A stretch of 20,139 bases of DNA from Pseudomonadota bacterium (GCA_029777935.1 JAKORH010000087.1:1-20139), one strand, 5' to 3'. Numbered from the stretch's first letter, positions 7,010 through 18,774 are shown. Numbers and translations: made by a program. Notes: a model not told the origin generated them from the sequence alone.

Positions 7010-7480
7010 TCAGGATTTCCGGCCGGCAGAAGCTGGCGCGGCGGCCAGCGCATGGATCGCCTGCCGCACGCGCGAATACGTGCCGCAGCGGCACAGGTTG
7101 GTCATCGCCGCGTCGATGTCGGCATCGGTGGGCGCGGGCTTCTTCGCCAGCAGCGCTGCCGCAGCCATGATCATTCCGGTCTGGCAATAGCCGCACTGCG
7201 GCACTTCGTGCTCGATCCACGCCTGCTGGACGCGGTGCACGCCGTCGTGCGACAGGCCCTCGATCGTCACGATCTTCTTGCCGGCGGCCGCGGAGACCGG
7301 CAGCGTGCATGAGCGCACCGCCGCGCCGTCGACGTGCACGGTGCATGCGCCGCAGATCGAGATGCCGCAGCCGTACTTGGTCCCGGGAAGGTTCAGGTGG
7401 TCGCGCAGGACCCACAGCAGCGGCATGTCGGGTTCGACATCGACGCGGTGCGCGCGGCCGTTGACGTTCAGTTCCAGCAT
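7010..7480 (-). CDS. iorA: 2Fe-2S small subunit of an isoquinoline 1-oxidoreductase-type hydroxylase
   Basis: The 156-residue protein starts at ATG 7480 with GAAGG upstream. A TTG at 7513 in the same frame is less likely. It carries the two-cluster pattern of the family: a plant-ferredoxin-type 2Fe-2S domain with Cys38, 43, 46 and 58 ([17 protein letters not shown]), then a helical second domain with Cys96, 99, 130 and 132 (QCGYCQTGM and CRCGTY). It shuttles electrons from the Mo centre of the large subunit. There is no Tat signal of its own, so it is probably exported as a complex with the Tat-bearing large subunit (known for this family, inferred here). First gene of the two-gene unit. Confidence 0.9.
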   Translation of the reverse strand: MLELNVNGRAHRVDVEPDMPLLWVLRDHLNLPGTKYGCGISICGACTVHVDGAAVRSCTLPVSAAAGKKIVTIEGLSHDGVHRVQQAWIEHEVPQCGYCQTGMIMAAAALLAKKPAPTDADIDAAMTNLCRCGTYSRVRQAIHALAAAPASAGRKS

Positions 7481-7605
7481 GGGTTGACCTTCGGTGTTCG
7501 AAGCGACAGGCAACGCTCAGGATATTCCGCGCCGGTCGCGGGGAGCGACATGCGGATTCGCAAGAACTGGCGATGGCGTCGCCCGTTTACGGGTGTCGCG
7601 ATCGA

Positions 7606-7749
7606 TCATTCCTCGGGTCCGGAATCTGCCGTCACGCGCGCATGAACCGGAGCCGCGAACGCCGAGACCGCGAGTGCCGCGCAGGCGGCAAACGGCAGCA
7701 GCGCGTGAAACAGCCAGTCCTTCCAATCGTCGCCGCAAGTCGATCCCAT
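7606..7749 (-). pseudogene. Possible remnant of a membrane-protein gene in a 393-bp gene-free stretch
   Basis: The interval 7481-7873 has no intact gene. On the minus strand a 47-residue frame (ATG 7749, stop 7606-7608) reads DDWKDWLFHALLPFAACAALAVS, which looks like the start of a transmembrane helix from a real protein, but it ends soon after. Upstream, in a different frame at about 7750-7865, is a second protein-like piece (FALLVGQLAYQGKGG...RFERFGQWDRL). Together these suggest a frameshifted and truncated old gene. There is no ribosome-binding site. The piece at 7769-7810 also holds a 12-bp direct repeat. A short functional peptide or chance coding potential cannot be excluded. Confidence 0.25.
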
Positions 7750-7768
7750 TGCCCGAACCGCTCGAACC

Positions 7769-7810
7769 GGTACGCCAGTTCCGGACCGCCTTTCCCTTGG
7801 TACGCCAGTT
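7769..7810. repeat. Short direct repeat GGTACGCCAGTT
   Basis: Identical 12-mers at 7769-7780 and 7799-7810, exactly 30 bp apart (ten codons), lie in the gene-free stretch downstream of the SDR gene. They encode a repeated LAY on the minus strand. They could be a coincidence of a decayed gene or a scar of a small duplication. Confidence 0.5.
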
Positions 7811-7873
7811 GACCGACGAGCAGCGCGAACGGCTCGGTGCAGCGGACAATCCGCAGCGGCCCCGCACGGCTTC

Positions 7874-8620
7874 TCATAGCTCCTGCCGCGTGGGCCGGAA
7901 CAGGATCTCGTTGATGTCCACGTCCTCGGGCTGGCCGATGGCGAAGGCGACGGCGCGCGCGAACGAATCGGCCGGGATCGCGTACGCCTCGTAGAACTCG
8001 TGGATGCTGGCGGCCACGTCCGGCTCGCTGATGCTGTCGGGCAGTTCGGTGGCGACCGCGCCCGGCGAGATCACCGTCGTGCGGATGTTGTAGGGCTTGA
8101 CTTCCTGGCGCAGCCCTTCGGACAACATCAGCACCGCGCTCTTGGTTGCCGCGTAGACCGCGCTGCCGGGGCGGACCTTGTGACCGGCCACGGACGACAC
8201 GTTGATGATGTGCCCGGACTTCTGCCGCTTCATGTACGGCAGCGCGGCTGCGATGCCGTACAGCACCCCCTTGAGGTTCACGTCGATCATGCGGTTCCAC
8301 TCGTCGATCTTCAGGCGTTCCAGCGGCGACTGCGGCATCAGCCCGGCGTTGTTCAGCATGACGTCGATGCGCCCGTAAGTCTGCACCGCGGCGTCGACCA
8401 GTCGCTTGACCTGCTGGTGCTGGGTGACGTCGGTGGCCAGCGCGAGCGCCTTGTCGCCACGGCCGGCGAGATCCTTCGCGATCGACTCTATGCGATCGAC
8501 GCGCCGCGCACCCAGCACGACATTCGCACCCTGCGCGCCAAGATGCCGCGCCGCTGCCTCGCCCAGCCCGCTGCTCGCGCCGGTGATGACGATGACCTTT
8601 CCTGCGATGTCGTTGCTCAT
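7874..8620 (-). CDS. Classical short-chain dehydrogenase/reductase
   Basis: The 248-residue cytosolic protein starts at ATG 8620 with AGGAG about 9 bases upstream. It has the full classical SDR set: the cofactor loop TGASSGLG (13-20), LATDV (61-65), NNAG (90-93), catalytic Ser143 and YAATK with Tyr156 and Lys160, and the PG motif at 186-187. Arg39/Arg40 after the second strand (LGARR) favour NADP(H). It resembles the NADP-dependent oxidoreductases annotated as YdfG/serine 3-dehydrogenase-like, but the substrate is not known. It is last in a minus-strand run of cupin, aldo/keto reductase and SDR genes, with 31 bases to the reductase gene, so probably one transcript under the divergent LysR regulator. 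Confidence 0.9.
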   Translation of the reverse strand: MSNDIAGKVIVITGASSGLGEAAARHLGAQGANVVLGARRVDRIESIAKDLAGRGDKALALATDVTQHQQVKRLVDAAVQTYGRIDVMLNNAGLMPQSPLERLKIDEWNRMIDVNLKGVLYGIAAALPYMKRQKSGHIINVSSVAGHKVRPGSAVYAATKSAVLMLSEGLRQEVKPYNIRTTVISPGAVATELPDSISEPDVAASIHEFYEAYAIPADSFARAVAFAIGQPEDVDINEILFRPTRQEL

Positions 8621-8651
8621 CCTCGTGACTCCTGATCTGCAGCACGGCCGT

Positions 8652-10063
<1,412 letters not shown>

Positions 10064-10102
10064 TGCCAGGCTCCTTGTCTGAGTGAAGCAGTCGCCGGTG
10101 CT

Positions 10103-10164
10103 TTGACAACTGCCGATGTCGAAAATCTACGGACTGCGGCAGCGTCCGATAAGACGGTAGATTT
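10103..10164. promoter_or_regulatory. Candidate LysR operator/promoter region between divergent genes
   Basis: The 129-bp gap between the cupin and LysR starts holds an 8-bp inverted repeat, AAATCTAC (10123-10130) and GTAGATTT (10157-10164), with 26 bp between, and another inverted pair, CTGCCG (10110-10115) and CGGCAG (10137-10142). A TTGACA hexamer at 10103-10108 could be the -35 of the LysR promoter, though no convincing -10 follows. LysR-type regulators usually bind dyads in exactly this kind of shared promoter. The assignment of any one dyad is a guess. Confidence 0.35.
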
Positions 10165-10192
10165 CGCTTGGACCCATGAATTGGCTTCATCA

Positions 10193-11086
10193 ATGCCCCG
10201 CGATCATGTCAGTGACCTCCTCGCCTTCCTCGCCGTCGCGCGAGAGCGGAGCTTCACCAGGGCAGCGGCAAGGCTCGGGGTTTCGCAGTCGGCATTGAGT
10301 CACACTGTTCGCGGACTCGAAGCGCGGCTGGGCCTGCGGCTGCTGACGCGCACCACGCGCAGCGTCGCTCCAACCGAAGCCGGCGAACGCCTGCTGCTGA
10401 ACGTCGCCCCGCGCTTCGAGGAGATCGAGGCCGAGCTCACGGCGCTGACCGCGATGCGGGACAAGCCGGCGGGCACCATTCGCATCACGAGCGGCGATCA
10501 TGCGGCCGACACGATCCTGTGGCCGGCGCTGTCGAAGTTGCTGCCGCGCTACCCGGACATCAAGGTCGAGATCGACATCGACTACGGCCTGGTCGACATC
10601 GTCGCCGAACGATTCGACGCCGGCGTGCGCTTCGGGGAGCAGGTGGAGAAGGACATGATCGCGGTGCGAATCGGGCCGGACATGCGGATGGCGGTCGTGG
10701 GGGCCCTGTCGTATCTCGCGCAGCGCACTGCGCCGAAGACGCCACAGGACCTGACCGGTCACCTGTGCATCAATCTTCGCCTGCCGACCTATGGCGGCTT
10801 GTACGCGTGGGAGTTCGAGAAGGGCAACCGCGAGTTGAAGGTGCGCGTCGAGGGCCAACTCATCTTCAACAGCATCGACCAGATACTCGAGGCGGCATTG
10901 GCCGGATTCGGCCTGGCGTACGTGCCGGAGGATCTGGCGCAGCCGCATCTGGCGTCGGGACGCCTCGCGCGCGTGCTGCAGGACTGGTGCCCGCCCTTTC
11001 CCGGGTACCACCTTTACTACCCGAGCCGCCGCCAGACCTCGCCGGCGTTCGCCCTGCTGGTCGACGCGCTGCGCTACCACGGCTGA
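10193..11086 (+). CDS. LysR-family transcriptional regulator
   Basis: The 297-residue protein has the standard LysR layout and length. An N-terminal winged helix-turn-helix (about residues 3-62, FLAVARERSFTRAAARLGVSQSALSHTVRGLE) is followed by a linker helix and a two-lobed effector-binding domain (about 90-295) with GTIRITSGDHAADTILWPAL and the GFGLAYVPEDLA segment. It is of the CrgA/DmlR-like group that often faces small oxidoreductase operons. ATG 10193 was chosen because it gives a normal LysR N-terminus. The ribosome-binding site is poor, and the frame remains open upstream to 10052 without family-like sequence. It probably controls the divergent cupin, aldo/keto reductase and SDR genes and itself. 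The effector is unknown. Confidence 0.92.
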   Translation: MPRDHVSDLLAFLAVARERSFTRAAARLGVSQSALSHTVRGLEARLGLRLLTRTTRSVAPTEAGERLLLNVAPRFEEIEAELTALTAMRDKPAGTIRITSGDHAADTILWPALSKLLPRYPDIKVEIDIDYGLVDIVAERFDAGVRFGEQVEKDMIAVRIGPDMRMAVVGALSYLAQRTAPKTPQDLTGHLCINLRLPTYGGLYAWEFEKGNRELKVRVEGQLIFNSIDQILEAALAGFGLAYVPEDLAQPHLASGRLARVLQDWCPPFPGYHLYYPSRRQTSPAFALLVDALRYHG

Positions 11087-11160
11087 TGCGCGGAGGCTTC
11101 GGCAGTCGATTGCGCGAAGATCCCTTGCTCGCATTGCGTTGAACTGCCCGCGCTCCGCGC

Positions 11161-11190
11161 TTGACGTGCTTCGTCGCGCCGCCCTACCGT
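11161..11190 (+). promoter_or_regulatory. Possible sigma-70 promoter of the peptidase-hydrolase gene
   Basis: TTGACG at 11161-11166 and TACCGT at 11185-11190 are spaced by 18 bases, and the start codon follows 32 bases downstream after a GGGGGAGAGG ribosome-binding region. The -35 is a good match and the -10 is moderate. Nothing else is visible in the 136-bp gap after the LysR gene. Confidence 0.35.
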
Positions 11191-11222
11191 CGGCAGCGCC
11201 GCAGGCAACCGGGGGAGAGGCC

Positions 11223-13094
11223 ATGGCGAAGAGGCGCGCGAAGGTCGTTCGCAACGTCCGTCCGGATGCGGTCGACTTCCGCGACCTGCCGTTCCGTCCC
11301 AACATCGCGCTGCCGCCGGCGACGCAGCTCTTTCCGAAGCTGCGGCTCGCGGTAAAGGACCAGGGCGAGACCAGCGCCTGCACCGGCTTCGGACTGTCGC
11401 TGGTCGTCGAGCACCTGCTGCGCGCGGCGAAGCGCGAGGCGCCGGCGATCTCGCCCTTCATGCTGTACTCGATGGCTCGCCGCTACGACGAGTTTCCCGG
11501 TTCGACCGACCAGGGTTCGAGCCTGCGCGGCGCGTTGAAGGGCTGGCACAAGCACGGCGCGTGCGTCGACAGGATGTGGACGACCGGCGTTGCCATGCCG
11601 CCGGCGCCGAAGAAGGCGGAGGACGACTGGTGGCTCGACGCGGTGCGCCGTCCGCTCGGCGCCTACTACCGCATCGACCCGCGCGCCGTGAGCGACATGC
11701 ACGCCGCGCTGAACGAGGTCGGCATCCTCTACGCGAGCGCGGTGTGCCACGCCGGTTGGGATGCCGGCTACGCGCAGAAGCAGCCGCGACAGCGGCCGGC
11801 GTCGTTCGGCGAAGCGATCTTCACGATCCCGACCGTGCCCGCCGAGCCGCGGGACGGCGGCCATGCGTTCGCGATCGTCGGCTACAACGAAGACGGCTTC
11901 CTGCTGCAGAACTCGTGGAGCGAGGACTGGGGGACGCGCGGCTGCGCGATCCTGCGATACGAGGACTGGATCGCCAACGCGATGGACTGCTGGGTCGCGC
12001 AACTGGGCGTCGTCACGTCCGAGCACCTGGCGATCGCGCGCGCGAACACGCTGCGCACCGACGCGAGGGGCACCAGGGTGTCGCTCGCCGGCGACCGGGT
12101 GCTGCGCGACCGCGAGATCGCGCCGTTCGTGATCGACATGGGCAATGACGGCAAGCTGTCGAACAGCGGCCAGTTCCGCACCACCGAGGACGACGTGCGC
12201 GCGATCGTCGACGTGCACCTGGCGCAGGCGCGCAGCCGCTGGGGGATGAAGGGCAAGCCGGTCGACGTGTGCCTGTACGCGTGCGGCGGGCTCGCCGGGG
12301 CGAAGGCGGCGGCGGAGAACGCGGCCAGGTGGATTGCCTTGCTGTACCGCAATCGCATCTTCCCCGTGGTCCTGATGTGGCAGACGGACCTGCTCGGCAC
12401 GGTGGTCGATCGCATCGCCGATGCGCTGCGCGGCATGTCGGGCGAGAGCGGCGGGCGCGCCGACGTCTGGCCGACCGCGCAGAAGTGGTGGAACGAGCGA
12501 ATCGAGCGCCTGCTGGCGCAGCCCGGCACGCAGCTATGGGGCGAGATGAAACGCAACGCGGCCGCGATCAGCGCCGCGGCCGACACCGGCGCCGGCATCC
12601 TGTACCAGCACTTCGTGCGCTCGGCGGCGCAGCAGGAACCGCTGCGACTGCATCTCGTCGGGCACTCGGCCGGGTCGATCGTCCATTCGCACATCGTTGC
12701 GTATCTCGCCGCACAGCGCATGCCGATCGAATCGGTGAGCTTCATGGCGCCAGCGGTGCGCGTCGACACGTTCGACGCGCTGGTCGCGCCGCGGCTCGCC
12801 GACCGCACGATCCGGCGTTATCGGCAGTTCCACCTGACCGCGAAGGCCGAGGAAGAAGATCCGACCTGCGGCCCGTACAGGCGGTCGCTGCTGCACCTGG
12901 TGTCGGCGTCGTTCGAGGGCGGGCAAGCGACGCCGATCCTCGGCATGGAAGAGTTCTTCGCCGGCTACGGCGCGAAACTCAGGAACGCGACCGCGATCGC
13001 GGCGCCGGGACCGAAGAGCGCCAGTACCACGCACGGCGGCTTCGACGACGACGAACTCACCATGCGGCGGGTGGTCGAGTTCATCCGCACGTAG
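11223..13094 (+). CDS. Papain-like (C1) cysteine peptidase fused to a serine alpha/beta-hydrolase domain
   Basis: This 623-residue protein starts at ATG 11223 just after GGGGGAGAGG. The N-terminal domain (about 15-260) is a papain-fold peptidase: an opening DxRDLPFRP motif, Gln47 and Cys53 in KDQGETSACTGFG (the Q-to-C spacing of 6 is as in papain), His214 in GGHAFAIVGY, and Asn230 in LLQNSWSEDWG. The second domain (about 300-623) looks like an alpha/beta hydrolase: strand VDVCLYACGGLAG (347-359), which resembles the HGGL oxyanion strand but with Cys for His, nucleophile elbow GHSAG with Ser482 (480-484), and His604 near the C-terminus as the probable catalytic His. The catalytic acid is not obvious. 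There is no signal peptide or membrane helix. Substrates are unknown. Roles in modification, defence or as a secreted effector are all possible. Confidence 0.8.
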   Translation: MAKRRAKVVRNVRPDAVDFRDLPFRPNIALPPATQLFPKLRLAVKDQGETSACTGFGLSLVVEHLLRAAKREAPAISPFMLYSMARRYDEFPGSTDQGSSLRGALKGWHKHGACVDRMWTTGVAMPPAPKKAEDDWWLDAVRRPLGAYYRIDPRAVSDMHAALNEVGILYASAVCHAGWDAGYAQKQPRQRPASFGEAIFTIPTVPAEPRDGGHAFAIVGYNEDGFLLQNSWSEDWGTRGCAILRYEDWIANAMDCWVAQLGVVTSEHLAIARANTLRTDARGTRVSLAGDRVLRDREIAPFVIDMGNDGKLSNSGQFRTTEDDVRAIVDVHLAQARSRWGMKGKPVDVCLYACGGLAGAKAAAENAARWIALLYRNRIFPVVLMWQTDLLGTVVDRIADALRGMSGESGGRADVWPTAQKWWNERIERLLAQPGTQLWGEMKRNAAAISAAADTGAGILYQHFVRSAAQQEPLRLHLVGHSAGSIVHSHIVAYLAAQRMPIESVSFMAPAVRVDTFDALVAPRLADRTIRRYRQFHLTAKAEEEDPTCGPYRRSLLHLVSASFEGGQATPILGMEEFFAGYGAKLRNATAIAAPGPKSASTTHGGFDDDELTMRRVVEFIRT

Positions 13095-13256
13095 CGCGGC
13101 GGACCACCCGCAGCCGCGCCGGCGTCAGGATTCTCCCAAGCGCGTTCCGTGGCGACGCGCGTCGGGCGTTCAGCCGATGGCGTACCGACGTGCCCCGCTT
13201 AGCATCGATGCACGGTTCGCGCTCTCGCGCGGCGGTCCCCGCGCCATCCTCGCTCA

Positions 13257-14237
13257 ATGCAGTCACCACAGCCAGCGCACGGCCCGGCGGTGCAGATCGA
13301 TCGCGCGGGCGCAGCGGCACTGCCCGGCGGCGATGCCTGGTCGCGCACGGCCGGACTGGTGATCGTCGCGCTGGCGATCGTCGGCGCGCTGTTCTTCGGT
13401 GCGCTGCTGCTGCTGTACTACGGTACGGTCCAGTCGGGCAGCCCGCGCGCGTTCGAGGCGCGCGCCGTGGCCGCGGCGCCGGTGCGCGTGGTCCCGGCGG
13501 TTGCTCCGCCTGCCGCGCTTGTGCCCGAGCCGGCGCGGCCTGCCGCGGCGACCTCCGCGCCGCACGCGGTGATGCCGCCTGCGGTCACCAGGCACGCCAC
13601 CGAAAGCACGCACCTCTCCGAGCGCGAAGCGCGCGCGCCGCACCCATCGCCTCAGGCCGCACAGAAGACCGCGAGCAGCGAACCGCGCCCGATCGCCGCT
13701 CCCACGAAGGCTGCGGTCGCGACTGCGCGGGAAGAGACCGAAGCGCCCGTGGCCGCGACCCCTGCGCCGGCACCGACGACCGCGCCCGCATCGATGCCGG
13801 CCCCGAGTGCAGCGTCGACACCGGCGCCCGCATCCGTTCACGCATCGACACCTTCGCCGGCGCCGACGCTGGTGCCGGCTCCACCGACGGAACAGGCGCC
13901 GGGCAGCGAACTGGCACCCGCGCGTGTCGCGGCGGCACCGTCACGCGCGGCGGCGCGTCCCGAGCCCGCTCCCGAGCCGCCGGTCGTGCTGCGCCCCGTG
14001 TCGCGGCCGCGACCGCAGTATCCGCCGCAGGCGCTGCGTGAGGGCGTGACGCGCGGCACCGTGCTGGCGCGACTTGCCGTGGCCACCGACGGCAGCGTGA
14101 GCGCAGTGCAGATCGTGTCCTCGACGCCGCCGCGGGTGTTCGACCGCGCGGCGCAGAACGCGCTGGAACAGTGGCGCTTCGAGCCGATTGCGCGTCCGGC
14201 CACCGCGCAGATCGAGCTGTCGTTCCGCGCCGAATGA
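13257..14237 (+). CDS. TonB-family (energy-transducer-like) protein
   Basis: The 326-residue protein has the three-part TonB architecture: a short cytoplasmic N-terminus, one transmembrane helix (about 32-56, ending LLLLYYG), a long Ala/Pro-rich periplasmic linker (about 60-235, with many AP and PAP steps), and a C-terminal TonB domain (about 240-326) with RPRPQYPPQALREGVTRGTVLARLAVATDGSVSAVQIV and the ending ALEQWRFEPI. It should span the periplasm and contact outer-membrane receptors or other envelope proteins. No exbB, exbD or receptor gene lies nearby, so the partner is unknown. No clear ribosome-binding site precedes ATG 13257, and a nearby alternative start is possible. The 162-bp gap upstream shows only a weak hairpin (13094-13119). 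Confidence 0.85.
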   Translation: MQSPQPAHGPAVQIDRAGAAALPGGDAWSRTAGLVIVALAIVGALFFGALLLLYYGTVQSGSPRAFEARAVAAAPVRVVPAVAPPAALVPEPARPAAATSAPHAVMPPAVTRHATESTHLSEREARAPHPSPQAAQKTASSEPRPIAAPTKAAVATAREETEAPVAATPAPAPTTAPASMPAPSAASTPAPASVHASTPSPAPTLVPAPPTEQAPGSELAPARVAAAPSRAAARPEPAPEPPVVLRPVSRPRPQYPPQALREGVTRGTVLARLAVATDGSVSAVQIVSSTPPRVFDRAAQNALEQWRFEPIARPATAQIELSFRAE

Positions 14238-14285
14238 GCGCGAAGCCGCGCTTGCCGCGCGTGCGCGCGGTGGCACACTTCGCCC

Positions 14286-15266
14286 ATGTACCAGAACCTG
14301 CTGCCCGGGTTCGACGACGATGTGGAATGGGTGCTGGCCGATGTCGGCGGCACCAACGCACGGCTCGCCTGCTGGCACGCGTCGAGCGGGCGCAGCGACC
14401 TGCGGCATCTCGAGAACGCCGGCTTCGCCGGATTGCATGAAGTGCTCGCCGCGTATCTCGCCGATGTCGGCAGGCCGGTGCGGTGCGCGGCGCTCGCGCT
14501 GGCGCTGCCGGTGACCGGCGATCAACTGACGTTCACCAACCGTGCGTGGTCGATGTCGGCGCCGCAACTGGCCGCGCGCCTGGCGCTCGAGCGGCTGGTG
14601 ATCGTCAATGACTTCGTCGCCGCCGCGGCCGGCGCGCTCGCCATCGAGGGCACGCAGGTCGTGCAGCACGGCGAGGCGAAGGGCGCGATGTGCGCCGTGC
14701 TGGGTCCCGGCACGGGGCTCGGCGCGGCCGGCGTCCTCGCCGGCCGGCCGCCGCGCGTGATCGAAAGCGAAGCCGGCCACATGTCGTTCGCCGCAGGCGA
14801 CGACGAATCGCTGCGCGTGCTGCACGCCGCGCAGCAGCGCTGGGGACGCGTGTCGTGGGAGCGGCTGCTGTCGGGCAGCGGGCTGGCGTGGGTCGACGCG
14901 TTCCTGCGCGGCAGCCGCGACATCGATGCGCCGGCGCGCGTGGCGCAGCGCGCGCAGGCCGGCGAGCGGGCGGCGGTCGCCGCCGCGCACTGGTTCTCGC
15001 GCGCGCTCGGCAGCTTCGCGGGAGACGTGTGCCTGGCGCTGCGCGCCACGCGCGGCGTCTATCTCGCCGGCGGCGTGCTCGCCGGTCTCGGTCCTGCGTT
15101 CGAGCGCGCCGCGTTTCGCGAAGGGTTTGCCGACAAGGGGCGCTTCCGCGCGCTGCTCGAAGAGGTGCCGTGCTGGCGCATCGACGCCGGCGATCTCGCG
15201 CTGCCGGGACTCGAGGCGATCGTGCGCGGCGCGCTCGGCGCGCCCGGCGTGCTCGTGCGCGACTGA
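14286..15266 (+). CDS. glk: Glucokinase
   Basis: The 326-residue cytosolic protein matches bacterial Glk (ROK-unrelated, hexokinase-fold family) in length and order of motifs: phosphate-1 loop LADVGGTNARLA (17-28), LALALPVTGDQLTFTNRAW (70-88), IVNDF with catalytic Asp109, AVLGPGTGLGAAGVL (137-151), the ESEAGHMSF substrate loop (160-168), and YLAGGVLAGL near the C-terminus. It phosphorylates glucose with ATP to glucose-6-phosphate. No Shine-Dalgarno sequence is obvious before ATG 14286, which agrees with the family N-terminus. It lies 48 bases after the TonB-family gene and 232 bases before otsA. Its product is the acceptor substrate of OtsA, so the three sugar genes fit together functionally. 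Confidence 0.93.
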   Translation: MYQNLLPGFDDDVEWVLADVGGTNARLACWHASSGRSDLRHLENAGFAGLHEVLAAYLADVGRPVRCAALALALPVTGDQLTFTNRAWSMSAPQLAARLALERLVIVNDFVAAAAGALAIEGTQVVQHGEAKGAMCAVLGPGTGLGAAGVLAGRPPRVIESEAGHMSFAAGDDESLRVLHAAQQRWGRVSWERLLSGSGLAWVDAFLRGSRDIDAPARVAQRAQAGERAAVAAAHWFSRALGSFAGDVCLALRATRGVYLAGGVLAGLGPAFERAAFREGFADKGRFRALLEEVPCWRIDAGDLALPGLEAIVRGALGAPGVLVRD

Positions 15267-15498
15267 AGCTCCGCGCACGCCGTACGCAATAACCCCGACG
15301 CGGAACCTCCCGGGGCTGCCGTCGTCGCGCGTACCACGTATTCGTTACGGGAATCGCCTAGCGCGCGCACCCCGCGTGATAAGGTGAAATCGTTCCTGTT
15401 CCGATCCCGCCACCCGGACGCGTCCGGCATCCGCCGCCGGTCGCAAGTTCCCGGACAGCGCCTGCGACGCTGACCCGCGGCGCCGGATCTCCTGGCCC

Positions 15499-17720
<2,222 letters not shown>

Positions 17721-17724
<4 letters not shown>

Positions 17725-18485
17725 AGGACCTGTTCGGACCGGAGGGAGCCGCGGAACTCGCGCGGCTGGCAGGGACGCGCGCTCTGTACGTGTTCGACTT
17801 CGACGGCACGCTGGCGCCGATCGGTCCGCATCCGGACGATGTCTATGCGCCGCAGGAGGTGCTGCGCGCCCTGCACGAGCTGGCGCGCAGGGCGCGGGTG
17901 GCGGTGGTCTCCGGCCGCAGGCGGGCCGACCTGGTCGCGCGGCTGCCCGAGGCCGTGCGCTATCTGATCGGCAATCACGGCAACGAAGGCGGCGCGACCG
18001 CGGTCGACGCCGCCGCGCTGCGCATGGCGTGCCGGACCTGGCGCGCGCAGCTCGAACCGTGCCTGGCCGCGTTGGGCGCGAGCGTGGTGATCGAGGACAA
18101 GGCGCTTTCGCTGTCGCTGCATTACCGCCACGCGCGCGACCGCGAGCGCGCGGCGCGCCGCATCGAGCGCTGCATCGGGCGGCTGACTCCGCCGGCGCAG
18201 GTGATCGGCGGCAAGCTCGTGTACAACCTGCTGCCGCCGGGCGCGGTCACCAAGTTCGACGCGCTCGACGCCATCGTCAAGGCCGAGCACGCGGAGGCAG
18301 TGCTGTTCGTCGGCGACGACGACACCGACGAGGTCGTGTTCGACGAGGCGCCGCCGCACTGGCTGACCGTGCGCGTCGAGCACCGCTCCGACAGCCGCGC
18401 CCGCTACTTCGTGCGCGAACAGTCCGACGTGGCGCGGCTGCTCGACGAGCTGGTGCGGATGAACGCGCGGATGGATCAGCCGTGA
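17721..18485 (+). CDS. otsB: Trehalose-6-phosphate phosphatase
   Basis: The 254-residue HAD-superfamily phosphatase is complete: motif I DFDGTLAPI (26-34) with nucleophile Asp26 and acid/base Asp28, motif II VVSGR (62-66), GNHGNEG (84-90, the family GNHGAEG cap-side motif), LSLHYRHA (131-138), Lys178 in VTKFDAL, and motif IV GDDDTDE (198-204). It removes phosphate from trehalose-6-phosphate to give trehalose. Its ATG overlaps the otsA stop by four bases (ATGA), a sign of translational coupling, so synthase and phosphatase are made together. It is the last gene before a 314-bp repeat-bearing gap. Confidence 0.95.
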
Positions 18486-18505
18486 ATTCCAGCACGATTG
18501 TTCGA

Positions 18506-18604
18506 GTCGTCGCCCCGGCGCAGGCCGGGGCCCAAGTTGCGGCATCGCGATTGGACCTCGACCCCGGATCCGGTCCGGGCCAGGCTCCGCGGCGGGGCGA
18601 CGGC
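18506..18604. repeat. Palindromic intergenic element, family A, copy 2 (diverged, enlarged)
   Basis: The left arm shares 29 of 30 bases (18509-18538) with 1501-1530, including the non-palindromic CCCAAGTT. The right end, GGCGGGGCGACGGC, closes the outer stem. The interior differs from copy 1 and carries its own small palindrome around CCCCGGATCCGGTCCGGG. It lies just after otsB in the 18486-18799 gap, which holds no gene. The rest of that gap has a family B copy and the ettA leader. Confidence 0.8.
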
Positions 18605-18704
18605 TCAATCACATGACCCACTGGCTCGACTTGACCGGGTTGCGCGCTCACCTCGCGTGCGCGCCGCTTCGGTAAGCTTCGCGCCTCCTTTTCCCGGGGT
18701 TGTT

Positions 18705-18774
18705 GTCATGCCCGCGAAAGCGGGCATCCAGCCGGAGCCACCGATGACTGGATTCCCGCTGGCGCGGGAGTGAC
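18705..18774. repeat. Palindromic intergenic element, family B, copy 2
   Basis: This 70-bp element has the same two-hairpin design as 3390-3460. The left hairpin is ATGCCCGCGAAAGCGGGCAT and the right pair is ATTCCCGC...GCGGGAGT, again bounded by GTCAT and TGAC. It lies 25 bases upstream of the ettA start codon, so it is probably in the ettA leader or promoter region. Confidence 0.85.

Noticed and set aside
6934..7053. Longer N-terminus for the Mo hydroxylase large subunit
   Set aside because: The extra 40 residues translate a palindromic repeat, and the Tat signal and GGAGGG ribosome-binding site support the start at 6933.
13094..13119. Hairpin GCGCGGC/GCCGCGC after the peptidase-hydrolase gene as a terminator
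   Set aside because: Only a 7-bp stem with a 12-nt loop and no T-run, which is expected by chance at this GC content.
12269..14041. A plus-strand frame spanning the end of the peptidase-hydrolase gene and the TonB-family gene
   Set aside because: Arg/Gly/Ala-rich shadow without any motif. Both real genes are in other frames with recognisable domains.
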